Source of the DNA: Burkholderia ubonensis subsp. mesacidophila
GTDB lineage: Bacteria > Pseudomonadota > Gammaproteobacteria > Burkholderiales > Burkholderiaceae
Reading direction: 5' to 3'
Length of the DNA stretch: 64,000 nucleotides
Assembly (NCBI RefSeq): GCF_002097715.1
Contig: NZ_CP020737.1
Span: forward strand, 1,426,001-1,490,000
Both the position numbers and the translations under genes were made by a program. Under the pieces are notes generated by a model. That model did not search any database, was not told the origin of the DNA, and saw only the letters and a list, made by a program, of their open reading frames with translations. Shown in pieces: positions 25,980 to 36,700 of the stretch; position 1 is the stretch's first letter; every line of letters starts with the position of its first letter.

Positions 25980-27749
25980 ATGAGCGCACGCATCGCCCGC
26001 GAGGCGGACTTCATCACCCACGACGGCGAAACGCTGTTCTACCGTCACTGGCCCGCGACGGGCGCACGCTGCCGCGGCGCGATCGTGCTGCTGCACCGCG
26101 GCCATGAGCACTCGGCGCGCGTCGCGCACCTCGTCGACGAGCTCGACCTGCCCGAATTCGCGTTCTTCGCATGGGACGCGCGCGGCCACGGCCGCTCGCC
26201 GGGCGCGCGCGGCTACAGCCCGAGCGCGGCCGCGTCGGTGCGCGACCTGCAGACCTTCGTCGAGCACATCCGCGACGCGCACGGCATCGCGATCGAGGAC
26301 ATGGCGGTGGTCGGCCAGAGCGTCGGCGCGGTGCTCGCGGCGACCTGGGCGCACGACTATGCGCCGTCGATCCGCTGTCTCGTCGTCGCGTCGCCGGCGT
26401 TCCACATCAAGCTCTACGTGCCGTTCGCGCGGCCCGGCCTGCGGCTGATGCACAAGCTGCGCGGGCTGTTCTACGTGAACAGCTACGTGAAGCCGAAATT
26501 CCTCACGCACGACCCCGAGCGCATCGCGAGCTACGCGGCCGATCCGCTGATCACGCGGCCGATCGCGGTCAACATGCTGCTCGACCTGCACGACACCGCG
26601 CAGCGGATCGTCGCGGACGCGGCGGCGATCACCGTGCCGACGCAACTGCTGATTTCCGGTGCGGACTGGGTCGTCCATCGCGGCCCGCAGGATCGCTTCT
26701 ACGAGCGCCTCGGCGCGGCGCGCAAGGAGCGCATCGTGCTGCCGGGCTTCTATCACGACACGCTCGGCGAGCGCGACCGCGCACAGGCGCTCGCGCCGCT
26801 GCGCGCGTTCGTGCTGCGCGAATTCGATACGCCGAGCCCGCGCGTGTCGCTCGCCGACGCCGACCGGCGCGGCGCGTTCCACGACGAATACGCGGCGCTC
26901 CAGCGGCCGTCCGCGAATCCGCTCGCGCGCGCGTACTGGGCGATCACGCGGGCAGGGCTGAAGGCGGGCGGCGCGCTGTCCGACGGCATCGCGCTCGGGC
27001 TGAAGCTCGGCTTCGATTCGGGCTCGACGCTCGACTACGTGTATCGCAACCACGCGCAGGGGCGCCTCGGCGTCGGCCGGCTGATCGACCGCACCTATCT
27101 CGATTCGCCGGGCTGGGCCGGCATCCGCCAGCGCAAGGTGCACCTGCAGGAACTGATCGGCGCGGCGATCGCGCGGCTGCGCGGCGCCGGCGCGCCGGTG
27201 CGGATCGTCGACATCGCGGCCGGGCACGGCCGCTACGTGCTCGACGCGATCGCAACGGCGGCCGAGCGCGACGGCGCCGCGCCCGACGACATCACGCTGC
27301 GCGACTACAGCCCGCCGAACGTCGAGGCAGGGCGCGTGCTGATCGCGCAGCGCGGCCTCGAGCCGATCGCGCGCTTCGAGCGCGGCGACGCGTTCGACGA
27401 GGCGTCGCTCGCGACGCTCGAGCCGCGCCCGACGCTCGCGATCGTGTCGGGCCTCTACGAGCTGTTCGGCGAGAACGCGCTGATCGAGCGCTCGCTGCGC
27501 GGGCTCGCGCAGGCGGTGCCGCCGGGCGGCTATCTCGTCTACACGGGGCAGCCGTGGCATCCGCAGCTCGAGTTCATCGCGCGCGCGCTGAACAATCACC
27601 GCGGCGACGCGACCTGGGTGATGCGACGCCGCTCGCAGGCCGAGATGGACGAGCTCGTCGCACGCGCGGGCTTCCGCAAGCTCGACCAGCGGATCGACGA
27701 GATGGGGATCTTCACGGTCAGTCTCGCGCAGCGGGTCGACGCGCAATGA
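25980..27749 (+). CDS. Bifunctional alpha/beta hydrolase-methyltransferase (YnbC-like)
   Basis: The 589-residue protein has an N-terminal serine hydrolase domain of the monoacylglycerol-lipase type (nucleophile elbow GQSVG near residue 111; catalytic His expected in GFYHDTLGERD). The C-terminal half is a class I SAM-dependent methyltransferase with VDIAAGHGRYVLDAI near 409. It could trim an acyl chain and methylate a head group, though these roles are inferred. It is translationally coupled by ATGA to the next gene. The same fusion occurs as E. coli YnbC. Confidence 0.85.
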   Translation: MSARIAREADFITHDGETLFYRHWPATGARCRGAIVLLHRGHEHSARVAHLVDELDLPEFAFFAWDARGHGRSPGARGYSPSAAASVRDLQTFVEHIRDAHGIAIEDMAVVGQSVGAVLAATWAHDYAPSIRCLVVASPAFHIKLYVPFARPGLRLMHKLRGLFYVNSYVKPKFLTHDPERIASYAADPLITRPIAVNMLLDLHDTAQRIVADAAAITVPTQLLISGADWVVHRGPQDRFYERLGAARKERIVLPGFYHDTLGERDRAQALAPLRAFVLREFDTPSPRVSLADADRRGAFHDEYAALQRPSANPLARAYWAITRAGLKAGGALSDGIALGLKLGFDSGSTLDYVYRNHAQGRLGVGRLIDRTYLDSPGWAGIRQRKVHLQELIGAAIARLRGAGAPVRIVDIAAGHGRYVLDAIATAAERDGAAPDDITLRDYSPPNVEAGRVLIAQRGLEPIARFERGDAFDEASLATLEPRPTLAIVSGLYELFGENALIERSLRGLAQAVPPGGYLVYTGQPWHPQLEFIARALNNHRGDATWVMRRRSQAEMDELVARAGFRKLDQRIDEMGIFTVSLAQRVDAQ

Positions 27750-29161
27750 GCGAGCTCGGCGGCGGCGCGCGTGGTCTTGCCGCACCGGCGGCGGCCGGCG
27801 CGCGCGACGCGTCGTTCGCGCTGCGCTTCGGGTGGCTCGCGGTGATGGGCGCGGTGTTCTTCTCGAGCTACGGCTTCGCGAACTGGCTCGCCGCGCGCCG
27901 CGCCGTGGTGCCGACCTTCGCGTTCGGCTGGGAGCATGCGATCCCGTTCGTGCCGTGGACGATCGTGCCGTACTGGTCGATCGACCTGCTGTACGCGCTG
28001 TCGTTCTTCTTCTGGACGCGCCGCGACGACCTGCTCGATCAGGTGAAGCGGCTCTTGACCGTGCAGCTGATCTCGGTCGCGTGCTTCATCGCGTGGCCGC
28101 TGCGCTTCGGCTTCGAGCGGCCCGACGCGGGCGGCGTGGCTGGCGCGTTGTTCACGCTGCTGATGGGCTTCGACAAGCCGTTCAACCAGGCGCCGTCGCT
28201 GCATATCGGCCTGCTCGTCGTGCTGTGGGCCGTCTATGCGAAGCACCTGCGCGGCACGCTGGCGCGCGCCGCGCTGCATCTGTGGTTCGCGGCGATCGGC
28301 GTGTCGGTGCTGACGACCTACCAGCATCACGTGATCGACGTGCCGACCGGTGCGGCGGTCGGCTGTCTCGCGCTGTTCCTGTTTCCGCTGCGCGACGCGG
28401 CGGGCCGGCTGCCGGGCGCGGACGCGGCGCGCTCCATGGCACCCTCGGCGGCGAGCCGTGCGCTGGCGCGCCGCTATGCGCTCGGCGCGGGCGCAGTCGC
28501 GCTGGTCGCGCTCGCCTGCATTGCGCACGCGGCCGGCTGGGCGCTGGCGGCGGGGTGGGGCGCGCTGGCGCTCGCGTGCGTCGGATGGATCTATTGGCGC
28601 GGCGTGCCGGGCGCATTCCAGAAGGATGCCGACGGCCGGTTCCCGCCGTTCATGCTATGGCTGCTCGCGCCGACGATCGCCGGCGCATTCGTCAACTCGC
28701 GCGCGTGGACGTTCCGGCGGCCCGCGCCCGCGCGGCTCGGCGAGCGCGTGTCGATCGGCCGCACGCCGACCACGCGCGAGCTGCGGCGGCACGGCTTTAC
28801 GGGCGTCGTCGACCTGACCGCCGAGATGCCGCGCTGGGCCGCGGCCGATGCGGCGTGCGCGTATGCGACGGCGCCGCAGCTCGATCTCGTCGCGCCGACG
28901 GCGCGGCAATTGCAGCAGGCCGTCGCGGCGCTCGAGCGCCTGCACGGCGAGGGCCGCGACGTGCTGGTCTGCTGCGCGCTCGGCTACGGACGCAGCGTGC
29001 TGTGCGCGGCGGCCTGGGTCGCGATGCGGCGCGGGCTGCACGATGCGCGCGACGCGCTGGCCGCGGTGCGGGCGGTCCGGCCGCGCGCGGTGTGGTCGGA
29101 TGAAGCGGTGGCCGTGCTGCAGGACTGGATCGACCGCCGCACGGCAGAGGCGGGCGCATGA
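27746..29161 (+). CDS. PAP2-dual-specificity phosphatase fusion (YnbD-like)
   Basis: The 471-residue protein has an N-terminal membrane part with an Aur1-like PAP2 pattern, PSLH near 150 and HHVIDVPTG near 195, on the outer face. More membrane helices follow, then a cytoplasmic dual-specificity phosphatase domain with active site CCALGYGRS (C-x5-R) near 409. Such a domain could dephosphorylate a phosphatidyl-alcohol phosphate, as PTPMT1 does with PGP, while PAP2 domains remove or transfer phosphate groups on lipids. Its start and stop both overlap neighbouring genes, so the order is fixed within one operon. Confidence 0.87.
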   Translation: MSELGGGARGLAAPAAAGARDASFALRFGWLAVMGAVFFSSYGFANWLAARRAVVPTFAFGWEHAIPFVPWTIVPYWSIDLLYALSFFFWTRRDDLLDQVKRLLTVQLISVACFIAWPLRFGFERPDAGGVAGALFTLLMGFDKPFNQAPSLHIGLLVVLWAVYAKHLRGTLARAALHLWFAAIGVSVLTTYQHHVIDVPTGAAVGCLALFLFPLRDAAGRLPGADAARSMAPSAASRALARRYALGAGAVALVALACIAHAAGWALAAGWGALALACVGWIYWRGVPGAFQKDADGRFPPFMLWLLAPTIAGAFVNSRAWTFRRPAPARLGERVSIGRTPTTRELRRHGFTGVVDLTAEMPRWAAADAACAYATAPQLDLVAPTARQLQQAVAALERLHGEGRDVLVCCALGYGRSVLCAAAWVAMRRGLHDARDALAAVRAVRPRAVWSDEAVAVLQDWIDRRTAEAGA

Positions 29162-29628
29162 TGCGCGACCGCTCCGCGCCGTACCGGATCGCGGCGGCCC
29201 GCGGCGCGCTCGACGCCGGCGCGTGGGCGGTCGCCGTCGCGCTCGTCGCGGCGGGCGCGGGATGGTGGGTCGCGTCGGGCTGGCGCGCCGCGCCGTTCGC
29301 GCAGGCGCTGCTCGCGACCGTCAGCACCGCGTCGGGCGTCGCGGCGCTGTGGTTCGCGGTGCGGATCGCGATCGACCGCAGGCTGTTCGCGGCGCTGGCC
29401 GATGCAGCGACGGCCCCGGAGCCCGCCGGCGGCGATGCGCTGGCCGCGCTCGACCGCGCGCTCGCCGACCTCGGCTGGATCGACGAAACGAAGGCGGGCC
29501 GCACGCTCGATGCGCGCGTGCGCGGCGCGATCGGCCTGTGCCGGACCGGCGTGTGGATCGCGGTCGTCCAGTGGCTCGTCGTCGGGGCCGCGATCGCGGC
29601 GTCGGGGTTCTGGCGCGTGCTGGCCTGA
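29158..29628 (+). CDS. Small membrane protein ending the lipid operon
   Basis: The 156-residue protein has two N-terminal hydrophobic segments (AWAVAVALVAAGAGWWVASG and VSTASGVAALWFAVRIAI), a hydrophilic middle (ALDRALADLGWIDETKAGR) and a C-terminal hydrophobic segment (WIAVVQWLVVGAAIAASGFW). I do not recognise a family. It overlaps the stop of the PAP2-phosphatase gene by ATGA, so it is co-translated and probably serves the same membrane pathway. Confidence 0.8.
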   Translation: MMRDRSAPYRIAAARGALDAGAWAVAVALVAAGAGWWVASGWRAAPFAQALLATVSTASGVAALWFAVRIAIDRRLFAALADAATAPEPAGGDALAALDRALADLGWIDETKAGRTLDARVRGAIGLCRTGVWIAVVQWLVVGAAIAASGFWRVLA

Positions 29629-30250
29629 CGGGCGCCGCCGCGACGTCACAGCGTCACGTCACTCCGCTGCGCGCGATGCGGCCGCGACCGCTTCACCCCG
29701 CGCTTTGCCTTCGGTCTGCGCGGCGATGTCTGAGGATTGATACAAGTCTGTTTTTCCACGAAGAAAACGCGGCGGGCGGCGGCGGAATGCGGTAGCATAC
29801 GCGCCGCTTACGCGGAGGCGCGCGGCCTGCAACGGGTCCGCCGCCGACGTCTCGCCCGTCGGAGCAGGGCCCGCGCACGATTTTCCGCGCCGGCAGCGTC
29901 CGGCATTGTGCCGCTCGGCGACTTCAGCAGCAACGACGCAATTCATACCTCTCATGCACGGCGTGCAGCATTTCTGACCGGAATCGGGGCTTTCATGCAG
30001 TGCATGTTCGAACTGGGGTAATTTTTAATCTATTTTTGAGATAGTGTGACGAATCGGATCTGCACGCGTGCCAGTGCCAGGCATGCGCGCAACGGCGCGG
30101 GGGCGCCGTCGTGGCCAGCCACGTCGTTTCGATCACCACGATCAGGACCTGGATTCAAGGGGAAGCATTGGGGATGTGCATTCGCCTGCCCGGCTGCGCC
30201 GCGTGCGCCGCTTTCGACACTGTCGACCACCACATGAAACGGGGCCGCGC
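29629..30250. other. Upstream region of the cellulose operon
   Basis: About 620 bp without a convincing gene. An AT-rich stretch at 30017-30045 stands out and is the best place for the bcs promoter. Two small palindromes, TGCAC-GGC-GTGCA at 29955-29967 and ATGCAGTGCAT at 29995-30005, lie upstream of it. In B. cenocepacia the CRP/FNR-type c-di-GMP effector Bcam1349 (BerA) is reported to bind the cellulose promoter; whether these are its sites cannot be said. Confidence 0.45.
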
Positions 30251-32557
30251 ATGAAGCCGGCCGCATCGCTGTTCGTCTCGATCGCGGCCGCGGCCGGCAC
30301 GTTCTACGCGGCCTGCCTGCCGGCTGCCACGGCGAGCGCGCCGGGTGCGGCCGGGGCCGCCGCAACTCCGGCTCCGGCATCGGCACCGCTCGCCGCTGCG
30401 CCGGCAGCCCCGACGAGCGCACCGTCCGCCACCCGGGGCGCGACCACCGTGCACCTGCCGTTCACGACGCTCGGCGCGTACGATCCGCTGCGCCTGCGCG
30501 GCGCCGACGACGCGCGCACGATCAGCGCCGGCGTGCGGCTCGACCGCGTGGTGACCGCCGCGCGGCTGCGCCTGACCTACGCGTATTCGCCGTCGCTGGT
30601 GTTCCCGCTGTCGCACCTGAAGGTGTCGATCAACGGCGAGGTGGTCGCCACCGTGCCGTTCGACCCGCCGCGCGCGGGCCGCACGGTCACGCAGGACATC
30701 CCGATCGATCCGCGCTACTTCTCCGACTTCAACCAGATCGGGCTGCGCCTGATCGCGCACTACACGCTCGATCACTGCGAGGATCCCGCGAACTCGGCGC
30801 TGTGGGCCGACGTGAGCCCGACGAGCGAGCTGATCCTCGACGAGACGCCGGTGCGCCTGCCGAACGATCTCGCGCTGCTGCCCGCGCCGTTCTTCGACCG
30901 CCGCGACAACGGGCGAGTGCGCCTGCCGTTCGTGCTGCCCGCGTCGCCCGACACCGCGACGCTGCGCAGCGCGGGCGTGCTCGCGTCGTGGTTCGGCGCG
31001 CTCGCGGACTACCGCCGCGCGCGCTTCCCGGTGTCGTCCACGCTGCCGGCGAACGACCACGCGGTGCTGATCGGCCCGGTCGCGACGCTGCCGCCGGGCC
31101 TCGCGCTGCCGTCCGTCAACGGCCCGACGCTCGCGGTCGTCGACAATCCCGCCGCGCCGGAGCGCAAGGTGCTCGTCGTCACCGGCCGCACGGCCGCCGA
31201 AGTCGACGACGCGGTCGCGACGCTGGTGCTCGGCCGCGCGGCGCTGTCGGGGCCGTCGGCGACGGTCGCGCACGTCGACGTCGGCGCGCCGCGCCAGCCG
31301 TATGACGCGCCGCGCTGGCTGCCGGTCGACCGGCCGATCGCGTTCCGCGAACTGGTGGCGGACCCGCGCGAGCTGGAAGTGCGCGGCACGTCGCCGGACG
31401 CGATCCGGCTGAACCTGCGGGTGCCGGCCGACCTGCATTCGTGGAACGGCGCGGGCGTGCCGATCACGCTGCGCTACCGCTACACGGCGCCGACCGTGCA
31501 GGACAATTCGACGCTCGCGGTCGAGATCAACGACCAGCTCGTGAAGTCGTACCGGCTCGGGCCGGCCCACGCCGAGGACGCGCGCGGCCGCATGCAACTG
31601 CCGCTCCTGGCGGTGCCCGAAGGGCGCGTGACGAGCGACGTCGACATTCCGGCGTTCCGCGTCGGCAGCGGCAACCAGCTGCAGTTCCGCTTCACGCTCG
31701 ACTCGCAGAAGACGGGCCTGTGCTCGAGCACCGCGACCGAGCCGCAGCGCGCGGCGATCGACCCGGATTCGACGATCGATTTCTCGCACTTCGTCCATTA
31801 CGCGCAACTGCCGAACCTCGCGTACTTCGCGAACAGCGGCTTTCCGTTCACGCGCTTCGCGGACCTGTCGCAGACCGCGGTCGTGCTCTCCGACCGGCCG
31901 TCGCCGCAGGAGCTCGAGGCGTACCTGACGATGCTCGGCCACATGGGCGAGTGGACCGGCTACCCGGCGCTGCGCGTGCAGGTCGCACGCCCCGGCGACA
32001 TGACTGCGCTGCGCGACAAGGACCTGCTGGTGATCGACGGCGCGCCGTCGTTCCCGCTGCTCGAGCGCTGGCGCGCGGCGCTGCCGCTGTCGTTCGGCGA
32101 GCAGGGCGGCGCGGGCGGCGCGCGGGTCGCGTTCACGGTCAAGGAGCGCTGGCGCAACGGCGTCGGCATGGCCGAGGGCGGCGCGCACATCGAGCAGACC
32201 GGCTCGCTCGCGGCGCTGCTCGGCTTCGAGCTGCCGGGCAGCCGCGGCCGCAGCGTCGTCGCGCTGACGGCGACCGACCAGCCGCAGCTCGGCACGCTGC
32301 TCGACGTGTTCGAGAACGCCGGGCTCGTGTCGCAGCTGCAGGGCGATCTCGCGGTGGTGCGGCCGGGCACGGTCGACAGCATGCGCGTCGGCGAGCCTTA
32401 TGTGGTCGGCTTCGTGCCGTGGTATGCGCGGCTCTGGACGCATGCGGCGCGGCATCCGGTCGTGCTCGGCGCGGTCGGCGTCGTAGCTGGCCTGCTGCTC
32501 GCGCTCGGCGCGTTCAGCGTGCTGCAAAGGATTGCCGCGCGGCGACGGGGGATGTGA
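30251..32557 (+). CDS. bcsB: Cellulose synthase regulatory subunit BcsB
   Basis: The 768-residue periplasmic, C-terminally anchored subunit begins with a signal peptide and an Ala/Pro-rich linker, then has alternating carbohydrate-binding and flavodoxin-like domains (VHLPFTTLGAYDPLRLRG, LDHCEDPANSALWADVSPTS, KTGLCSSTATEPQRAAIDP). A single C-terminal membrane helix (VLGAVGVVAGLLLALGAFSV) anchors it next to BcsA. It guides the nascent glucan across the periplasm. It is the first gene of the operon; bcsZ follows after 3 bases. The ATG at 30251 fits the signal peptide. Confidence 0.95.
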   Translation: MKPAASLFVSIAAAAGTFYAACLPAATASAPGAAGAAATPAPASAPLAAAPAAPTSAPSATRGATTVHLPFTTLGAYDPLRLRGADDARTISAGVRLDRVVTAARLRLTYAYSPSLVFPLSHLKVSINGEVVATVPFDPPRAGRTVTQDIPIDPRYFSDFNQIGLRLIAHYTLDHCEDPANSALWADVSPTSELILDETPVRLPNDLALLPAPFFDRRDNGRVRLPFVLPASPDTATLRSAGVLASWFGALADYRRARFPVSSTLPANDHAVLIGPVATLPPGLALPSVNGPTLAVVDNPAAPERKVLVVTGRTAAEVDDAVATLVLGRAALSGPSATVAHVDVGAPRQPYDAPRWLPVDRPIAFRELVADPRELEVRGTSPDAIRLNLRVPADLHSWNGAGVPITLRYRYTAPTVQDNSTLAVEINDQLVKSYRLGPAHAEDARGRMQLPLLAVPEGRVTSDVDIPAFRVGSGNQLQFRFTLDSQKTGLCSSTATEPQRAAIDPDSTIDFSHFVHYAQLPNLAYFANSGFPFTRFADLSQTAVVLSDRPSPQELEAYLTMLGHMGEWTGYPALRVQVARPGDMTALRDKDLLVIDGAPSFPLLERWRAALPLSFGEQGGAGGARVAFTVKERWRNGVGMAEGGAHIEQTGSLAALLGFELPGSRGRSVVALTATDQPQLGTLLDVFENAGLVSQLQGDLAVVRPGTVDSMRVGEPYVVGFVPWYARLWTHAARHPVVLGAVGVVAGLLLALGAFSVLQRIAARRRGM

Positions 32558-32560
32558 CGG

Positions 32561-33763
32561 ATGGCGCAGGCAACGGCAGGGCGGCAGGCGTGGCGCGCCG
32601 GCGCGGCGCTGGCTTTCGCGCTGGCGGCGTCGACGGCCGGCATGGCCGCGAGCGCGCCGGTCGCGGGCAAGGATGCCGCGGACGCGGCCTGCACGGCCGC
32701 GTGGCCGCGCTGGGACGCGTTCAAGCGCGATTTCGTGTCGGCCGACGGCCGCGTGATCGACGTCGGCTCGGACGATGCGCGCACGGTGTCGGAAGGGCAG
32801 GGATACGGCCTGTTCTTCGCGCTGGTCGCGAACGACCGGCCCGCGTTCGACAGGATGCTCGCGTGGACCGAGAACAACCTCGCGCAGGGCGACCTGAGCG
32901 CGCGCCTGCCCGCGTGGCTGTGGGGGCGCGCGGCCGACGGCGCGTGGCGTGTGCTCGACGCGAACGCCGCGTCGGACGCCGATCTGTGGATCGCCTATGC
33001 GCTCGTCGAGGCGGGCCGCCTGTGGCGCGAGCGCAGCTACACCGCGCGCGGCGCGCTGCTCGCGAAGCGCGTGCTCGACGACGAGACGGCCACCGTGCCG
33101 GGGCTCGGGCTCACGCTGCTGCCGGGGCCGACCGGGTTCCGGCTCGCGAACGACCTGTGGCGGGTCAACCCGAGCTATTCGCCGCCGCAGGTGATCCGCG
33201 GCCTCGGCGCGCGGCTGCCGGACGACCGCCGCTGGGCCGCGCTCGCAGCCGGCACCGGGCGGGTGCTGCTCGATACCGCGCCGAAAGGCTTCGCGCCGGA
33301 TTGGGCGCTGTTCCGCGCGGGCGCGGGCTTCGCGCCCGATCCGGCCACGCATGCGGAGAGCGCGTACAACGCGATCCGCGTGTATCTGTGGGCCGGCATG
33401 CTCGATCCGGCCGATCCGCTCGCCGCGCCGCTGCTCGCGCGCTTCGCGCCGTTCGCCGAGCACATCGCCGTGCACGGCGCGCCGCCGGAAAAGGTCGACA
33501 CGACGACCGGCGTCGCCGGGCCGAACGACGGCAACGGCGGCTTCTCCGCGGCGGCCGTCCCGTTCCTGGACGCGCGCGGCCAGCACGCGCTCGCCAATGC
33601 GCAGGCGGCGCGCGTTGACACGCTCGCGCGGCAGTCGTCGCCCGGCTACTACACGAGCGTGCTGACGCTGTTCGGCCTCGGCTGGCGCGACGCGCGCTAC
33701 CGTTTCGCCGCGGACGGCACGCTGGACGTGCGCTGGGGGGACCGCCGATGCGCCGCCCGCTGA
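32561..33763 (+). CDS. bcsZ: Periplasmic endoglucanase BcsZ (GH8)
   Basis: The 400-residue protein has a signal peptide ending ASTAGMAASA and a glycoside hydrolase family 8 domain: WDAFKRDFVSADGRVID, SEGQGYGLFFALVAND with the catalytic Glu in SEGQGYG, and ANAASDADLWIAYAL, which carries the family Asp. It trims or releases cellulose during export. It sits between bcsB and bcsC and overlaps the start of bcsC by 16 bases. Confidence 0.95.
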   Translation: MAQATAGRQAWRAGAALAFALAASTAGMAASAPVAGKDAADAACTAAWPRWDAFKRDFVSADGRVIDVGSDDARTVSEGQGYGLFFALVANDRPAFDRMLAWTENNLAQGDLSARLPAWLWGRAADGAWRVLDANAASDADLWIAYALVEAGRLWRERSYTARGALLAKRVLDDETATVPGLGLTLLPGPTGFRLANDLWRVNPSYSPPQVIRGLGARLPDDRRWAALAAGTGRVLLDTAPKGFAPDWALFRAGAGFAPDPATHAESAYNAIRVYLWAGMLDPADPLAAPLLARFAPFAEHIAVHGAPPEKVDTTTGVAGPNDGNGGFSAAAVPFLDARGQHALANAQAARVDTLARQSSPGYYTSVLTLFGLGWRDARYRFAADGTLDVRWGDRRCAAR

Positions 33764-36700
33764 AGCGCGCCGTCCCGCACGTGGCCGGGCTCGCGTGGCT
33801 CGCGTCGTCGGTCTGCGCGGCGGTGGCCGCGCCGGCCAGGCCGACGCCGGCCGTCCCTGCGTCGGCCGCATCGGACTCCGCCGACGCGCGGCGGCTGCTG
33901 GCGACCGCGCGCATGTGGGGCGTCAAGCACCGCGACGATCTCGCGCGCGACGCGATCCGCAAGGGGCTGCTGATCGCGCCCGGCGATCCGGCGCTGCTCG
34001 CCGAGCAGGTGCGCGTGCTGCTGCGCCTGGGCGATGCGCAGGGGGCGCAGGCGGCGCTGGCGCGCCTGAAGGCGCAGGCCCCCGGCGCGCCCGATACGCG
34101 GCGGGCCGACGACGAATACCGGGTCGCGACGAGCGGGCGCGAGGAGATGGCGCAGATCCGCCTGCTCGCGCGCAGCGGCCGCGCGGACGAGGCCGCCAGG
34201 CGGATCGTCGCGCTGTTCCCGAACGGCGCGCCGTCGGGCGCGCTCGGCGCCGAGTACTACCAGATCGTCGCGAACGGGCCGGGCGGCCGCGACGCGGCAG
34301 TCGCCGCGCTGCGCCGCGCGGTCGCGGCCGATCCGGACGACGTCGATTCGGCGCTCGGGCTCGCGAAGCTGCTGAACCAGCGCAGCGAGACCCGCGCGGA
34401 AGCGAACCGGCTCGCGTGGGCGCTCGTGCGGCGCACCGACGCCGACCATACGGAAGCGATGGCGGTGTGGCGGCGCGTGCTGCAGTCGGCCGATGCGGAC
34501 CCGGCCTACCTCGACGCGCTGCGCGCGTACCTCGCGCTCGTGCCGGACGACACCGAATTCCGCGACAAGGTCGCGGGGCTGGAGCGGCAGCGTGACGCGC
34601 AGCTTCGCCTCGAACGCGACCCGAACTACATTGCGCAGCAGCGCGGCCTGCAGGCGCTTGTGCGCGGCGATCTCGCCGCGGCCGAGCCGTTGCTGACGCA
34701 GGCCGCGCGCGTGCGGGCCGGCGACGCGGACGCGGTCGGCGGGCTCGGGCTGCTGCGTTTGCGGCAGGGCCGGCACGACGACGCGCGCGCGCTGTTCGCG
34801 CGCGCCGCGTCGCTCGCGCCCGACCAGCGCGGCAAATGGGACAGCCTCGCGCGGACCGCGCGGTTCTGGGGCACGCTCGCGCAGGGCCGCGCGGCTGCGG
34901 CGGCGGGGCGGCCGCAGGACGCGGAACGGGCGGCGCGCGCCGCGCTCGCGATGCAGCCGGACAGCCCGGACGCGAAGCTGCAGCTCGCCGACGCGCTGCT
35001 CGCGCAGCACGACTGGGCGCGCGCGGAGCCGCTGCTGCGCGGCCTGCTGGCGGCGCGCGCGCCGAGCGCGTCGGCGGTGCGCAGCACGGCCACCCTGTAT
35101 GAAAACACCGGCCGCGCTGATCAGATCGGCCCGCTGCTCGACGCGCTGCAAGGCCGCGTCGCTGGCCGCGACGACCAGCGCGCGCTCGACGGCCTGCGCG
35201 CCGACCTGCTCGCGCAACAGGCGCGCGCGCTCGCGGACAAGGGCGAGCGCGGGCCGGCCGCGCAGCGCTACGAAGCGGCGGTGCGCGCGGCGCCCGACGC
35301 GCCGTGGACCCGGTTCGCGCTCGCGCGCCTGTATCGCGACATGGGGCTGCCGCAGCTCGGCCGCACCGTGATGGACGAAGGGCTCGCGCAATCCGATGAG
35401 CCCGAAATGCATTACGCGACAGCGCTGTACCGCAATTCGATCGACGACGTCGTGGGCGCGCAGGCCGCGCTCGCGCCCGTCGGCGATGCGCGGCGCTCGG
35501 ACGGCATGCGTGCGCTCGCCCGCAAGCTGGATGCGGAAAGCGCGCTCGCCGACGCGCGCGGCGCGCTGGGTCGCGGCGATCGGGCGGCGTGCGCGGCGGC
35601 GCTCGCGCACGCGCAGGCGTTCGCGCCGGACGATCCCGACATGCTGGCCGCGGTCGGCGCGCAATGGATCGACGCGGGCGAGCCCGAACGCGGTCTCGCA
35701 CCGTTGCGCGACTGGATCGCCGCGCACCCGCGCGACGCCGATGCCGACGTGCGCCTTCGCTACGGAGACCTGCTCGGCAGCGCGGGCCGCGACGGCGAGC
35801 TCGCCGCGTGGCTCGACGCGATCCGCCGCGAGCCGTCGCTGACGGCCACGCAGACCGCGCGGCTCGAAGACCAGTCGCTGCGGCTGATCCTGCGCCGCAC
35901 CGACGACGCGATCGCGCAGCAGGACTACGAAACGGCGCGCCGGCTGCTCGACCGCGCAAGCCCTGCGGCCAAGGCGGACCCGCGCTACGCGCTCGAAGTG
36001 GCCGACCTCGAGCGCGCCCAGGGCCGCTACGACGCGGCGCGCGCCGCGCTCGCGCCGGTCGTCGCGCGCACGCCGGACAACGTCGATGCGCAGCTCGCGC
36101 TCGCACGGATCGACGAGGACAGCGGCGACCGCGCCGGCGCACTGGCGCGCGTGCAGGCGGTGCTCGCGCGCGCGCCGGCCGACGACGTCGACACGCAGCT
36201 GTCGGCGGTGCGCCGCCTCACCGCGCTGCGCCGCGCGGACGATGCGGCGGACATCACCGGCCGGTTGCAGGCGGCCTATCCGGCGCGTGCGGACGTGACG
36301 GTCGCGGCGGGGCGGGTGGCCGAGGCGCAGGGCCGCTACGACGACGCGGCGTCGCTGTACCGGCTGTCGCAGTCGCAGGAGCGCGCGAGCGGCGTGAGCC
36401 CGCGCCGCGACGGCCGCACCCCCGCGCAGGCCGCGTTCGCCGACCTGGAGCAGCGCCGCGACCCCGAACTCGAGATCGGCTGGCTGCCCGCATACAAGTC
36501 GGGCGACGACGGGGTGTCCGCGTACCGCGCGCAGCAGGTGCCGATCTACCTGCAGATGCCGGTCCGCTACGACGGGCATGCGTTCCTGCAGGTCGACACC
36601 GTGCATCTCGACGCCGGCACGCTCGACACGCGCAACCCGGATGCGTATGCGCTCAAGACTTTCGGCACCTACTCGGCGCTCAGGCAGCAGAGCCCGCCCG

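Noticed and set aside
29629..30250. Possible sigma-54 promoter or c-di-GMP riboswitch before bcsB
   Set aside because: I found no TGGC-N8-TTGC pair and no convincing riboswitch core, so only the AT patch and palindromes are listed.
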